From Streptosporangium canum (GTDB taxonomy: Bacteria > Actinomycetota > Actinomycetes > Streptosporangiales > Streptosporangiaceae), in assembly GCF_900113865.1 (NCBI RefSeq), contig NZ_FOQY01000005.1, positions 369,388 through 433,387 of the forward strand: a stretch of 64,000 nucleotides of DNA, in the 5' to 3' direction. The notes below the pieces were generated by a model. It did no database searches. It was not told the DNA's origin and saw only the letters and a list, made by a program, of their open reading frames with translations. The translations under genes were made by a program, and so were the position numbers. Positions 48,196-64,000 of the stretch are shown piece by piece; positions within the stretch are counted from its first letter, which is position 1; every line of letters starts with the position of its first letter.

Positions 48196-49383
48196 ATGCG
48201 AAAGTGGCGACGACCGGTGCGCACCGTACGACTGCGCTTCACCGTCCTCTACGGTGCCATGTTCCTGCTGTCCGGCATCGGGCTGCTGGTCATCACCAAC
48301 CTCGTGGGCCTCGGAGGGACGCGGACCAGTCAATCCGCACCTTCTGGCACCCCGCCGGTGGAGCCGGCCACGCTCGCCGCCGCCACCGATCGCATCACCT
48401 GGCTCCAGACCCAGCTGTCGGACACCCACGCGGCCCAGTCCCGCCAGCTCCTGATCGGCTCGGCGGTGGCGTTGGTGGTCATGGGCGTGGTGTCGGTCGT
48501 CCTGGGCCGGGTCATCGCCGGCCGGGTGCTGCGCCCGCTGCGGATGATCACCGCGGCCACTCGCCGGATCTCCGCCGACAACCTGCACGAGCGGCTGGCC
48601 GCACAGGGCCCGGCCGACGAGGTCAAAGACCTCGCCGACACCATCGACGAGTTGCTGGAACGACTGGAGAGCTCGTTCGACGCCCAACGCCGCTTCGTCG
48701 CCAACGCCTCCCACGAGCTCCGCACTCCACTGGCCACCATGCGCGCGTCCCTGGACGTGGCCCTGGCCAAGCCGGAGCCCATACCGGCGCAGACCGCCGT
48801 GCTGGCCGACCGGCTCCGCACCGAGCTCGACCAGGTCGACCGGCTACTCGAGGGTTTCCTCACGCTCGCCCGCACCCAGCACGGCGCCCTGGCCGACCGC
48901 ACGACGCTCTCGCTCCGCCAACTGGCGAACGCCGCCCTGCACGCCCGAGCCGCCGACATCACCACCCGCCGCCTCGCTGTCGACCCGGCGGGTGCCATCG
49001 ACGACAGCGCGTGGACACAAGGAAACAGGACGCTTCTCACCCGCATGATCGACAACGTCATCGACAACGCCATCACCCACAACCACCAAGGCGGCTGGAT
49101 CCGCCTCGCCGGCACCACCGGCGCCGGGACGGCTCAGCTCGTCGTCGAGACCGGTGGGCGCGTCCTCGACCAGGAGCAGGTCGACTCGCTGGTCCGGCCC
49201 TTCCAGCGGCTCAGCGCCGACCGTACCCACTCCGGCACCGGCTCCGGGCTCGGCCTTTCGATCGTCGCAGCCATCGCAGCCGCACACGGCGGCACCCTCG
49301 ACCTGCAGGCCCGGCCGGAAGGCGGTCTCCGCGTCGCCATCTCGCTACCGGCGGCGGCCGTGCCGGCGGAGACCGCGGCGTGA
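48196..49383 (+). CDS. Sensor histidine kinase of the ABC-linked two-component system
   Basis: A 395-residue membrane kinase: helix 1 (about 15-36), a short extracellular loop of some 50 residues, helix 2 (about 86-106), HAMP linker, HisKA with His173 in NASHELRTPLAT, and an HATPase domain (N box IDNVIDNAITHNH, G2 GTGSGLGLSIVAAIAAAHGG). The G1 box is divergent (VVETGGRVLDQEQV), as in several VanS-like kinases. The short loop suggests it senses within or close to the membrane or through the adjacent transporter. The response regulator start overlaps its stop by 4 bases. Confidence 0.92.
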   Translation: MRKWRRPVRTVRLRFTVLYGAMFLLSGIGLLVITNLVGLGGTRTSQSAPSGTPPVEPATLAAATDRITWLQTQLSDTHAAQSRQLLIGSAVALVVMGVVSVVLGRVIAGRVLRPLRMITAATRRISADNLHERLAAQGPADEVKDLADTIDELLERLESSFDAQRRFVANASHELRTPLATMRASLDVALAKPEPIPAQTAVLADRLRTELDQVDRLLEGFLTLARTQHGALADRTTLSLRQLANAALHARAADITTRRLAVDPAGAIDDSAWTQGNRTLLTRMIDNVIDNAITHNHQGGWIRLAGTTGAGTAQLVVETGGRVLDQEQVDSLVRPFQRLSADRTHSGTGSGLGLSIVAAIAAAHGGTLDLQARPEGGLRVAISLPAAAVPAETAA

Positions 49384-50111
49384 GAGTGCTCGTGGTCGAG
49401 GACGCGCGCTCCCTCGCCGACGTAGTCGTCGAAGGACTGCGTGATCAGGGCATGGCCGTGGACGTGGCTTACGACGGCCTGGAGGCCGCCGCCAAGCTCG
49501 ACCTCAACGCCTACGACGTGGTGGTCCTCGACCGCGACCTGCCCGGCATCCACGGCGACACCCTTTGTCAGATGATCGCCGAACACGACGACCGCGTCAT
49601 GGTCCTGATGCTGACCGCCGCCGGCTCGCCCGTCGACCGGGTCTCCGGCCTGACTCTGGGGGCCGACGACTACCTGGCCAAGCCTTTCCACTTCCCCGAG
49701 CTGGTGCTGCGCGTCCGCGCCTTGGCCCGCCGCCAGCCGGCCGCCCGGCCCCGCAGACTGCGCGCGGCCGGCATCGAGCTCGACCCGCTGCGCCGTACCG
49801 CTACCCGCGACGGCCGGCATCTGGATTTGTCAGTCAAGGAGTTCGCCCTGCTCGAAGCCCTCCTGCGCGCGGCCCCCGCCTTCCTCAGCGCCGAGGACCT
49901 GCTCGAACAGGTGTGGGACGAATACGCCAACCCCCTGACCAACACCGTCACGGTCACCATCGGCCGCCTGCGCCGCAAACTCGGAGAGCCCCCCGCCATC
50001 ACCACGACGCCCGGGGTGGGGTACCGGATCACGGCCCACGATCTCCACGGAGATCCGTCGTCCGAACCCCCGGCCGGCGCGGGGGAATCCGCGATGAGGC
50101 ATCGACAATAG
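49380..50111 (+). CDS. OmpR/PhoB-type response regulator
   Basis: A 243-residue regulator with a receiver domain (phospho-acceptor Asp51 in VVLDRDLPG, Thr in LMLTAA, Lys in LAKPF) and a winged-helix DNA-binding domain (LDLSVKEFALLEALL, VWDEYANPLTNTVTVTIGRLRRKL, GVGYRI). The GTG overlaps the kinase stop (GTGA). It most likely controls the divergent ABC transporter genes through the inverted repeat in their shared promoter. The 106-base gap to the convergent MFS gene shows no clear terminator. Confidence 0.93.
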   Translation: MRVLVVEDARSLADVVVEGLRDQGMAVDVAYDGLEAAAKLDLNAYDVVVLDRDLPGIHGDTLCQMIAEHDDRVMVLMLTAAGSPVDRVSGLTLGADDYLAKPFHFPELVLRVRALARRQPAARPRRLRAAGIELDPLRRTATRDGRHLDLSVKEFALLEALLRAAPAFLSAEDLLEQVWDEYANPLTNTVTVTIGRLRRKLGEPPAITTTPGVGYRITAHDLHGDPSSEPPAGAGESAMRHRQ

Positions 50112-50217
50112 ATCCGAGTTCGGCGTGAGCGGGTGTCTTCGAGCGGTGACCGTCAGGAGCCTGCAACCGGCACGGCCGGCGCGGCCCGCCCAGCAGCGGC
50201 GTTCCCGCGGACGGCCG

Positions 50218-51531
50218 TCAGGTCTCGGCCCCCGCGAGGGACTCGCGGCGGGCACGCTCCCTGACCGCGTGCTCGTCGGTGCGGGCGTCGTAGTCGCGGA
50301 ACCTGGGCAGCAGCCCGGCCATCGCGACCACCGCGCCGACGCACAGCAGGCCGCCCGCACCCAGGGAGAAGCGGGTCCCGCCGAGCTGGCCCATCAGGCT
50401 CGCCCTGGCGTTGCCCAGCATCGGGCCGCTGGTGTAGGAGAGCAGCTCGATGCCCGCCAGGCGGCCACGGAACTCGTCCGGGATGGTCTGGTTCCAGATG
50501 GTGGAGCGGAAGACGCCGCTGATCATGTCGGCCGCCCCGGCCAGGGCCAGGCAGACGAAGATGCCCCAGACGGTGGGCATGACGGCCGCCAGCGCCACCG
50601 CGGCGCCCCACCCGATCGCCGCCACGACGACGCCCAGGCCGTGGCGGTGGACGTGGCTGGTCCAGCCGGAGGTGACCGAGGCGATCAGCGAGCCGACGGC
50701 CGAGGCGGAGAAGAACAGGCCCTGCGCCTCGGGGACGCCGAGCTCGTCGGCGAGGAACGGGTACAGCGCGGTGGAGAACGCGAAGACCATCGCGGCGACG
50801 TCCACCAGGTAGGTGCCCATCAGGTCCGGGCGGCCCACGGCGTAGCGGACGCCCTCGACCAGCGCCCTGATCGACGCCGGGGGAGCGTCCTCGGACTGCG
50901 GCGGGGCCTCCACCAGCCAGAGCAGGGCCAGGGAGAACAGGAAGGTCGCCACGTTGACGCCGTAGGCGGCGGCGAAACCGAACCAGATGACGATCAGGCC
51001 GCTGAGGCCGGGGGCCACGATGGCGCCGAGGTTCCAGCGGAAGCTGGTCAGCGCGGCGGCCGCGGTGAGCTGGTCGTGCCTGACCACGCGCGGCATCAGC
51101 GACTCCAGGCTCGGCCGCTGCAGGCTGCCGAGGCCCGCGGAGAGCGCGCCGACCACGTACAGCACCCAGATCTGCGGCTCCGGCAGCATCGCGTTGACCA
51201 TCAGGACCACGACCGTGACGCAGAGCCCCGCCTCGGTGTAGAGGATGATCTTCCGCCGGTCCAGCGCGTCCGCGATCGCCCCGCCCCAGAGCCCGCACAC
51301 CACCATGGGGACGAATTCCGCCACGCTGACCAGGCCGACCGCCAGGTAGGAGCCGTGGGTGAGCTCCTTCATCTGCAGCGGGACCGCGACCAGCGTGAGA
51401 AAGGTGCCGAACATCGTGACCAGTCCCGAGCCGAAGAGCAGCCGGAAGTCGCGGGAGTCGCGCAGGGGGCCCAGATCCATTTTCAGCCGGAGGGCCAGCG
51501 TTCTGAGCGATCGGTCAGGAGTTTCAGACAC
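50218..51531 (-). CDS. MFS transporter (EntS-like exporter)
   Basis: A 437-residue major facilitator with about 12 helices. The N-terminal half (DFRLLFGSGLVTMFGTFLTLVAVPLQMKELTHGSYLAVGL and WGGAIADALDRRKIILYTEA) resembles EntS-type siderophore exporters. The start is uncertain: GTG 51531 is taken, TTG 51537 is equally open, and neither has a strong ribosome site. It lies 79 bases downstream of the acyl-CoA ligase gene on the same strand, so they may share a transcript. No siderophore synthesis genes are nearby; the substrate is unknown. Confidence 0.83.
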   Translation of the reverse strand: MSETPDRSLRTLALRLKMDLGPLRDSRDFRLLFGSGLVTMFGTFLTLVAVPLQMKELTHGSYLAVGLVSVAEFVPMVVCGLWGGAIADALDRRKIILYTEAGLCVTVVVLMVNAMLPEPQIWVLYVVGALSAGLGSLQRPSLESLMPRVVRHDQLTAAAALTSFRWNLGAIVAPGLSGLIVIWFGFAAAYGVNVATFLFSLALLWLVEAPPQSEDAPPASIRALVEGVRYAVGRPDLMGTYLVDVAAMVFAFSTALYPFLADELGVPEAQGLFFSASAVGSLIASVTSGWTSHVHRHGLGVVVAAIGWGAAVALAAVMPTVWGIFVCLALAGAADMISGVFRSTIWNQTIPDEFRGRLAGIELLSYTSGPMLGNARASLMGQLGGTRFSLGAGGLLCVGAVVAMAGLLPRFRDYDARTDEHAVRERARRESLAGAET

Positions 51532-51544
51532 GGACAATCAGTCT

Positions 51545-51602
51545 CGGCGGTGACCTGCGCCAGGGCAAACGATTTTACGCCGGTCACCGCCGGTCACCGC
51601 CG
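51545..51602 (-). repeat. Inverted repeat with two alternative arms ahead of the MFS gene
   Basis: CGGCGGTGACC (51545-51555) can pair with either of two overlapping GGTCACCGCCG copies (51582-51592 and 51592-51602). In the minus-strand message the paired arm lies close to the MFS start codon. It may be a terminator after the ligase gene, an operator, or a switch limiting MFS translation. Confidence 0.45.
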
Positions 51603-51610
51603 ATCCCGCG

Positions 51611-53272
51611 TCAGGAGCCCAGGACCTCCTTGCGGAGGTGGGTCTTGAGGATCTTGCCGCCGGGGTTGCGGGGGAGCTCGGTCTCGCGGACCCAGAACCG
51701 GACCGGGATCTTGAACGCCGCGATCCGCTCCCGCAGGAAGGCCTGCAGTTCCTCGGCGCTCGCCGGGGACGCCAGCCGTACCACCGCGCCGACCTCCTCG
51801 CCGAGCTCGTCATGGGGGATGCCGATCACCGCGACGTCGTCCACCGCCGGATGCTCGAACAGCGCGGCCTCGACTTCGGCGCAGTAGACGTTCTCGCCGC
51901 CGCGGATGACCATGTCCTTGGCCCGGTCCACGATGAACACGAAGCCCTCATCGTCCACCCGCGCCAGGTCGCCGGTGTGCAGCCAGCCGCCGATGAAGGT
52001 CTCGGCGGTGGCCTCGGGGCGGTTCCAGTAGCCGAGGATCACGTTCGGGCCGCGCAGGCAGAGTTCGCCCACCTCGCCGGCCGGAAGCTCGTCGCCGAGC
52101 GGGTCGGAGATCTTCACCTCGACCACGGGCATCGGCAGGCCGATGCTGTCGGGCTTGGCCAGGTAGTCCACGCCGCCGTTGTTGATGGTGAGCGCGGTGG
52201 TCTCGGTCATGCCGTACCCGTTGGAGGGGGAGCGGCTGGGCAGCAGTTCGGTGATGCGCTCCAGCAGCTTCGGCGGGGCCGGGGCGCCGCCGTACCCGAG
52301 GGAGTTGAGGCTGGAGACGTCGTGGCTGTCCAGGTCGGGGTGGGACAGGAGCTGCCACACGTTGGTGGGCACGCCGCTGAACGTGGTGACCTTCTCGCGC
52401 TCGATCAGCTCCAGGGCCCGCCCGGCGTCCCACTTGTACATCAGCACCAGGCCGCCGCCGGTGAACATGGTGGTGGTCATCACCGCGAAGCAGCCGGTGA
52501 CGTGGAAGAGCGGCACGGTGAGCAGGGTGACGCGGCGCTGCCCGGCCGACTCCGCCGGGTCCTTGCCCGCCCGGACCACGCTGCGCAGCAGGCTGTAGGC
52601 CACGGTCATGGGGGACTGGCCGAGGTTGCGGTGGCTGCCGAGGGCGCCCTTGGGGCGCCCGGTGGTGCCCGAGGTGTAGAAGATCGTGGCCGGGTCCTCC
52701 GGGGACAGCTCGACCGCCGGCAGCGTCACGCCGGCCTCGACGGCGCCCAGCACGTCCTCGAACGAGCGGGCGCCCTCGGGCGCCTCGCCCCGGGCCACGA
52801 TCAGCGACTGCGCCAGGCCGCCGATCCTGGCGGCGCGCTCACCGTCGGCGATCAGCACCTTGGCCCCCGAGTCCGACAGCCCGAACTCCAGCTCCTGGGC
52901 GGTCCACCAGGCGTTGAGCGGTACGGCCACCGCCCCGGCGGCCAGCGTGGCGGAGAAGGCGACCACCCACTCGGGGTAGTTGCGCATGGCGATGGCGATC
53001 CGGTCGCCCTTGACCACGCCGTAGTCCTCCACCAGGCGCCGCGCCAGCGTCGCCGCCCGCCGGAAGTGCTCCTCGTAGGTGATGCGCTCGTCCTCGTACG
53101 TCAGGAAGACCTTGTCGCCGTGGAACCGGCTCATCTCGAGGAGTGCGCGGAAGTGGCCGGGCGCGTGTTTCCACGTCCTGACGGCGCCGCCGTGGCCGGC
53201 GACCTCCTCCATCTCGAAAAGCTGCCCTGGACCGGTGAGCTGGGCCTGGACCTGGTCATGGGTGACAGTCAT
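51611..53272 (-). CDS. Long-chain-fatty-acid--CoA ligase (AMP-forming, FadD-like)
   Basis: A 553-residue adenylate-forming enzyme that activates a carboxylic acid with ATP and joins it to CoA. Core motifs are present: P-loop YTSGTTGRPKGAL, GYGMTETTAL, WLHTGDLARVDDEGFVFIVDRAKDMVIRGGENV and the catalytic Lys in PRNPGGKILK. The length and residues suit medium- or long-chain acyl-CoA ligases; the true substrate is open. ATG 53272 has GGGAG 9 bases upstream. The MFS gene follows on the same strand. A TetR-type palindrome lies 44 bases upstream of the start. Confidence 0.9.
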   Translation of the reverse strand: MTVTHDQVQAQLTGPGQLFEMEEVAGHGGAVRTWKHAPGHFRALLEMSRFHGDKVFLTYEDERITYEEHFRRAATLARRLVEDYGVVKGDRIAIAMRNYPEWVVAFSATLAAGAVAVPLNAWWTAQELEFGLSDSGAKVLIADGERAARIGGLAQSLIVARGEAPEGARSFEDVLGAVEAGVTLPAVELSPEDPATIFYTSGTTGRPKGALGSHRNLGQSPMTVAYSLLRSVVRAGKDPAESAGQRRVTLLTVPLFHVTGCFAVMTTTMFTGGGLVLMYKWDAGRALELIEREKVTTFSGVPTNVWQLLSHPDLDSHDVSSLNSLGYGGAPAPPKLLERITELLPSRSPSNGYGMTETTALTINNGGVDYLAKPDSIGLPMPVVEVKISDPLGDELPAGEVGELCLRGPNVILGYWNRPEATAETFIGGWLHTGDLARVDDEGFVFIVDRAKDMVIRGGENVYCAEVEAALFEHPAVDDVAVIGIPHDELGEEVGAVVRLASPASAEELQAFLRERIAAFKIPVRFWVRETELPRNPGGKILKTHLRKEVLGS

Positions 53273-53315
53273 GTGTTCGTACTCCCCGGGGGCGGAGGGA
53301 CCGGAAACGTAACGA

Positions 53316-53331
53316 TACCGACCGGTAGGTA
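53316..53331 (-). promoter_or_regulatory. TetR-type palindromic operator upstream of the acyl-CoA ligase gene
   Basis: TACCGACCGGTAGGTA is palindromic at 14 of 16 positions and has the ACCGACCGGT core seen in operators of actinobacterial TetR-family regulators of acyl-CoA metabolism. It lies between possible promoter elements of the minus-strand ligase gene. No TetR gene is in this window. Confidence 0.5.
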
Positions 53332-53457
53332 CGGGCAACAGTGCCGAAACATCGCCGACATCCAGGTCGCATGATCATGCATGGTGAAATATGGTTATTT
53401 GTACGGTTTTAGACCCCGCGGCTCATCCAGTCAGCCCGGCGCCGACGCACCGGCTAG

Positions 53458-55710
<2,253 letters not shown>

Positions 55711-55714
<4 letters not shown>

Positions 55715-56675
55715 AGACCGGCGACGCCCTGGCCAAGGCGCACACGCTGATCGAGGCGCTGCCCTGGCTCGCCCGCTTCAACGGCGCGACCGTCGTCATC
55801 AAGTACGGCGGCAACGCGATGACCGAGGAGCACCTGCGGGAGAAGTTCGCCGCCGACGTCGTCTTCCTGCGCTACGCCGGGCTCAAGCCGGTGATCGTGC
55901 ACGGCGGCGGACCGCAGATCAACGCCCAGCTCGACAGGCTCGGCATCGAGTCCACCTTCACCGCCGGGCTCCGGGTCACCACCCCCGAGGCCATGCAGGT
56001 GGTCAGGATGGTCCTGGTCGGCCAGGTCAACCGGGACGTGGTCGGCCTGATCAACCGGCACGGGCCGTTCGCCATCGGCATGTCGGGCGAGGACGCCCAC
56101 CTGTTCACCGCCGTCCGCAAACACGCCGTCGTCGACGGCGCCCGGGTGGACATCGGCCAGGTCGGCGACATCGTCAACGTCGAGGCCGGAGCCGTGCAGG
56201 CGCTGCTGGACGACGGGCGGATCCCGGTGATCTCCTCGATCGCGCGCAGCGACGACGGCACCGTCTACAACGTCAACGCCGACACCGCCGCCGCCGCGGT
56301 CGCGGTAGCGCTCCAGGCGTCCAAACTGATCGTCCTGACCGACGTCGAGGGCCTGTACCGCGATTGGCGCCCCGACAGCGGGGACGGCGGCAACGAGGTC
56401 ATCAGGCAGCTGTCGGCCACGGAGCTCGGCGAACTCCTGCCCGGCCTGTCCAGCGGCATGGTGCCCAAGATGGAGGCGTGCCTGACCGCCGTCCGGGGAG
56501 GCGTGCCGCAGGCGCACGTGCTCGACGGCAGGGTGCCCCACTCGGTGCTGCTGGAGATCTTCACCGACGAGGGCATCGGAACCATGGTGCTGCCGGACGT
56601 CGCGACGGCGCCGGCCGTGCCGAGCCTGGTCAACCGGCGGCTGACCGCCACCATCCAGCTGAACGGGAGCGACAA

Positions 56676-56679
<4 letters not shown>
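55711..56679 (+). CDS. argB: Acetylglutamate kinase
   Basis: Phosphorylates N-acetylglutamate, the usual arginine-feedback point. The 322-residue protein has the amino-acid-kinase fold: [75 protein letters not shown] and [19 protein letters not shown]. The N-terminal helix ([18 protein letters not shown]) is the extension found in arginine-sensitive, hexameric enzymes. The ATG overlaps argJ by 4 bases. Confidence 0.97.
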
Positions 56680-59390
<2,711 letters not shown>

Positions 59391-59458
59391 CCCGCGACGG
59401 CGGGCCGCCCCAGCTCCACCCGAACATCTGTGACGCGAAGACTTTGGAGAAACTGATC

Positions 59459-62117
<2,659 letters not shown>

Positions 62118-62118
<1 letters not shown>

Positions 62119-62804
62119 TGCGAGCCGGCGGACCCGGCGGGCCGGTGCCCACCGGGTCCGTGCCCCTGACCCGGGAGTTCTTCGACCGGCCCGGCCACGA
62201 GGTCGCCCCGGACCTCCTGGGGCGGGTGCTCGTACACGGACCGGTCTCGGTCCGCATCACCGAGGTCGAGGCGTACGGCGTGCCCGGAGAGGACCCCGCG
62301 TCCCACACCTACCGGGGCCGGACGCCGCGCAACGCGGTGATGTTCGGGCCGCCGGGGCACCTGTACGTCTACTTCACCTACGGCATGCACTTCTGCGCCA
62401 ACATCGTCTGCCTCCCCGAAGGGGTGGGCTCGGGCGTGCTGCTCCGAGCCGGCGAGGTGGTCTCCGGCGCCGAGGTGGCCCGGACCCGCCGCACGGCGGG
62501 GGCGAGCCGTACCGTCGCCGCGCGTGACCTCGCACGCGGGCCCGCCCGCCTGGCGGTGGCACTCGACTTCACCCGGGAGCACGACGGGCTCGACGTCTGC
62601 CCACCCGGCCCGGCCGGCGCGCCCGCTCCGGCAGGCCGGCCCGGTCCGGCCGGCGTGCTGGGCGGTGATCCTCCCGGGGCCGGGGCGATCCGGTCGGGGC
62701 CGCGCACCGGGGTCTCGTCGGCCCGGGAGACGCCCTGGCGCTTCTGGATCGACGGAGACCCCACGGTCTCGCCGTACCGGTCACACGTCCCGCGCCGCCG
62801 GTAG
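62118..62804 (+). CDS. mpg: 3-methyladenine DNA glycosylase (AAG/MPG family)
   Basis: Removes alkylated purines from DNA, starting base-excision repair. The 228-residue protein matches the AAG family: [68 protein letters not shown], with the catalytic Glu in VEAY. The segment between about residues 160 and 190 is Pro/Gly/Ala-rich and longer than usual. The ATG overlaps the argH stop (TGATG). mpg next to tyrS is a known actinobacterial arrangement, so placement after argH is not evidence of an arginine link. Confidence 0.93.
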
Positions 62805-62810
62805 ATCCTT

Positions 62811-62834
62811 CGGCAGGAGATGCTTGTCCTGCCG
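62811..62834 (+). terminator. Hairpin after mpg
   Basis: CGGCAGGA (62811-62818) pairs with TCCTGCCG (62827-62834) around an 8-base loop, 6 bases after the mpg stop. No T-tract. It probably closes the argG-argH-mpg transcript. The following 95 bases before tyrS should hold its promoter, but I could not assign hexamers confidently. Confidence 0.6.
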
Positions 62835-62929
62835 GTCACCGGGGAGATTCCGGGTGGCGAGCGGTGCCGGGATCGGGCAGGCTGTACGGGAGCGGTATAT
62901 GTCCCTTCGAACATTGGAAAGCAAGGATC

Positions 62930-64000
62930 GTGACCGACATCCTCGATGAGCTCGAATGGCGCGACGTCATCGCGCAGACCACCGATGCCGACGCGCTGCG
63001 CACGGCACTCGCCGAGGGGCCGATCACGGTTTATGCGGGCTTCGACCCGACCGCTCCGTCGCTGCACGCCGGAAACCTGGCCACGCTGCTGATCCTCACC
63101 CGCTTCCAGCGGGCGGGGCACCGCCCGATCGGCCTGGTCGGCGGGGCCACCGGTCTCATCGGCGACCCCAGCGGCCGCAGCACCGAGCGGTCGCTGAACT
63201 CCTCCGAGGTCGTCGCGGAATGGGTCGCGCGGATCCGCGTCCAGGTGGAGAAGTTCCTCTCCTTCGACGACGGGCCCACCGGCGCGACCCTGGTCAGCAA
63301 CCTCGACTGGACCTCGGAGATGTCGGCGATCGACTTCCTGCGCGACGTCGGCAAGCACTTCCCGGTCAACCGCATGCTCGCCCGGGAGTCGGTGTCCGCG
63401 CGTCTGGGCGGCGACGGGCTCAGCTACACCGAGTTCAGCTACCAGATCCTGCAGGCCAACGACTACCTGGAGCTCTACCGCCGGCACGGCTGCACGCTCC
63501 AGCTCGGCGGCAGCGACCAATGGGGCAACATCACCGCCGGCGTCGACCTGGTCCGCCGGGTGGAGGGCGCGCACACCCACGCCCTGACCGGCAAGCTGAT
63601 CACCAAGGCGGACGGCACCAAGTTCGGCAAGACCGCCGGCGGCGCCGTCTGGCTCGACCCGGCCCTGACCTCGCCGTACGCGTTCTACCAGTACTGGCTG
63701 AACGCCGACGACCGGGACGTCGTCCGCTTCCTCAAGGTGTTCACCTTCCGCACCCAGGACGAGATCGCCGAGCTGGAGAAGGCCGTCGCCGACCGGCCGG
63801 CGGCCCGTGAGGCGCAGCGGACACTGGCCGAGGACGTCACAACCCTCGTGCACGGAGCCGATGAGCTGGCACGGGTGGTGGCGGCGTCGCGGGCGCTGTT
63901 CGGCCAGGGCTCGCTGGAGGAGCTGGACGCCCGGACGCTCGGCTCGGCACTGGCCGAAGTGCCGCGCGCCGAGGTCTCCGCGCTGGGGGCCTCGTTCGTC
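62930..64000 (+). CDS. tyrS: Tyrosyl-tRNA synthetase (3' end beyond window)
   Basis: Class I synthetase charging tRNA-Tyr; 357 codons are visible and the frame is open at the right edge, so perhaps 60-70 residues are missing. Motifs: [36 protein letters not shown] (HIGH equivalent SLHAGNL), the Tyr/ATP-binding [13 protein letters not shown] and [13 protein letters not shown], and KFGKT as the KMSKS loop, the TyrRS form common in bacteria. The visible end is entering the C-terminal S4-like RNA-binding region. GTG start at 62930 has AAGGA close upstream (2 bases), so the exact start is a little uncertain. Confidence 0.95.
   Translation, partial: MTDILDELEWRDVIAQTTDADALRTALAEGPITVYAGFDPTAPSLHAGNLATLLILTRFQRAGHRPIGLVGGATGLIGDPSGRSTERSLNSSEVVAEWVARIRVQVEKFLSFDDGPTGATLVSNLDWTSEMSAIDFLRDVGKHFPVNRMLARESVSARLGGDGLSYTEFSYQILQANDYLELYRRHGCTLQLGGSDQWGNITAGVDLVRRVEGAHTHALTGKLITKADGTKFGKTAGGAVWLDPALTSPYAFYQYWLNADDRDVVRFLKVFTFRTQDEIAELEKAVADRPAAREAQRTLAEDVTTLVHGADELARVVAASRALFGQGSLEELDARTLGSALAEVPRAEVSALGASFV

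Noticed and set aside
50125-51648. 507-codon plus-strand frame across the minus-strand MFS gene
   Set aside because: Its translation is Gln/Arg/Gly-rich noise, while the minus strand encodes a clear 12-helix transporter.
62805-62929. Possible T-box leader before tyrS
   Set aside because: The gap is only 125 bases and shows a single short hairpin attributable to mpg termination; no T-box core or antiterminator was seen.

Overview
This is a strongly GC-rich window, with codon third positions dominated by G and C, frequent GTG starts, many 4-base ATGA/GTGA stop-start overlaps, and several promoters of the leaderless type. Gene content and order point to a filamentous actinomycete. The runs pdxS/pdxT-yebC-ruvCAB-yajC-secDF-apt-rel, infC-rpmI-rplT-trmH-kinase-pheST and argCJBDFRGH-mpg-tyrS are typical of Actinobacteria. 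Placement near Streptosporangium or Nonomuraea is my inference; no rRNA or other decisive marker is present.

Layout. 1-5.9 kb: the end of pdxS (PLP synthase), a Tat-exported PhoD-like phosphatase, a MarR regulator with an MFS exporter, then pdxT and yebC; the phoD-marR-mfs block splits the PLP synthase pair. 6-8.5 kb: a cation/proton antiporter and an Eis-like acetyltransferase. 8.6-11.1 kb: ruvC-ruvA-ruvB behind a perfect LexA box, with an unusual repeat-bearing small ORF between ruvA and ruvB. 11.2-17.6 kb: yajC-secD-secF (Sec accessory complex), apt and the bifunctional (p)ppGpp enzyme Rel. 17.8-20 kb, minus strand: a DUF349 protein and a membrane-anchored cyclophilin. 20.1-23.8 kb: an MBL hydrolase, hisS and aspS. 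23.9-26.2 kb, minus strand: a cytochrome P450 with two CRP-like boxes and a second, paralogous cyclophilin. 26.4-35.5 kb: a DUF2231 membrane protein, rarA, two small DUF proteins, alaS, ruvX, two tandem mltG genes and aroE. 35.5-36.9 kb, minus strand: a PadR regulator and a membrane protein. 37-44.3 kb: infC with a structured leader and probable AUC start, rpmI, rplT, an RNA methyltransferase, a PAS kinase, pheS and pheT.

44.3-53.5 kb looks like an accessory insertion. It opens with the remnant of an IS30-type transposase and carries an ABC-2 transporter (ATPase and two permeases, one with a large concanavalin-like extracellular insertion) divergent from a two-component system, then an MFS exporter and an acyl-CoA ligase. 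The arginine biosynthesis operon argC-J-B-D-F-R, followed by argG and argH, starts at 53.5 kb behind ArgR-box-like sequences. mpg is translationally coupled to argH, and tyrS runs off the right edge.

Most of the window is housekeeping: vitamin B6, recombination repair, protein export, stringent response, translation, peptidoglycan and arginine. The most unusual places are the ConA-domain ABC permease system, the small ORF between ruvA and ruvB, the paired CRP-type boxes at the orphan P450, and the infC leader. No tRNA, rRNA or CRISPR array was seen. No fundamentally new system could be demonstrated from sequence alone.
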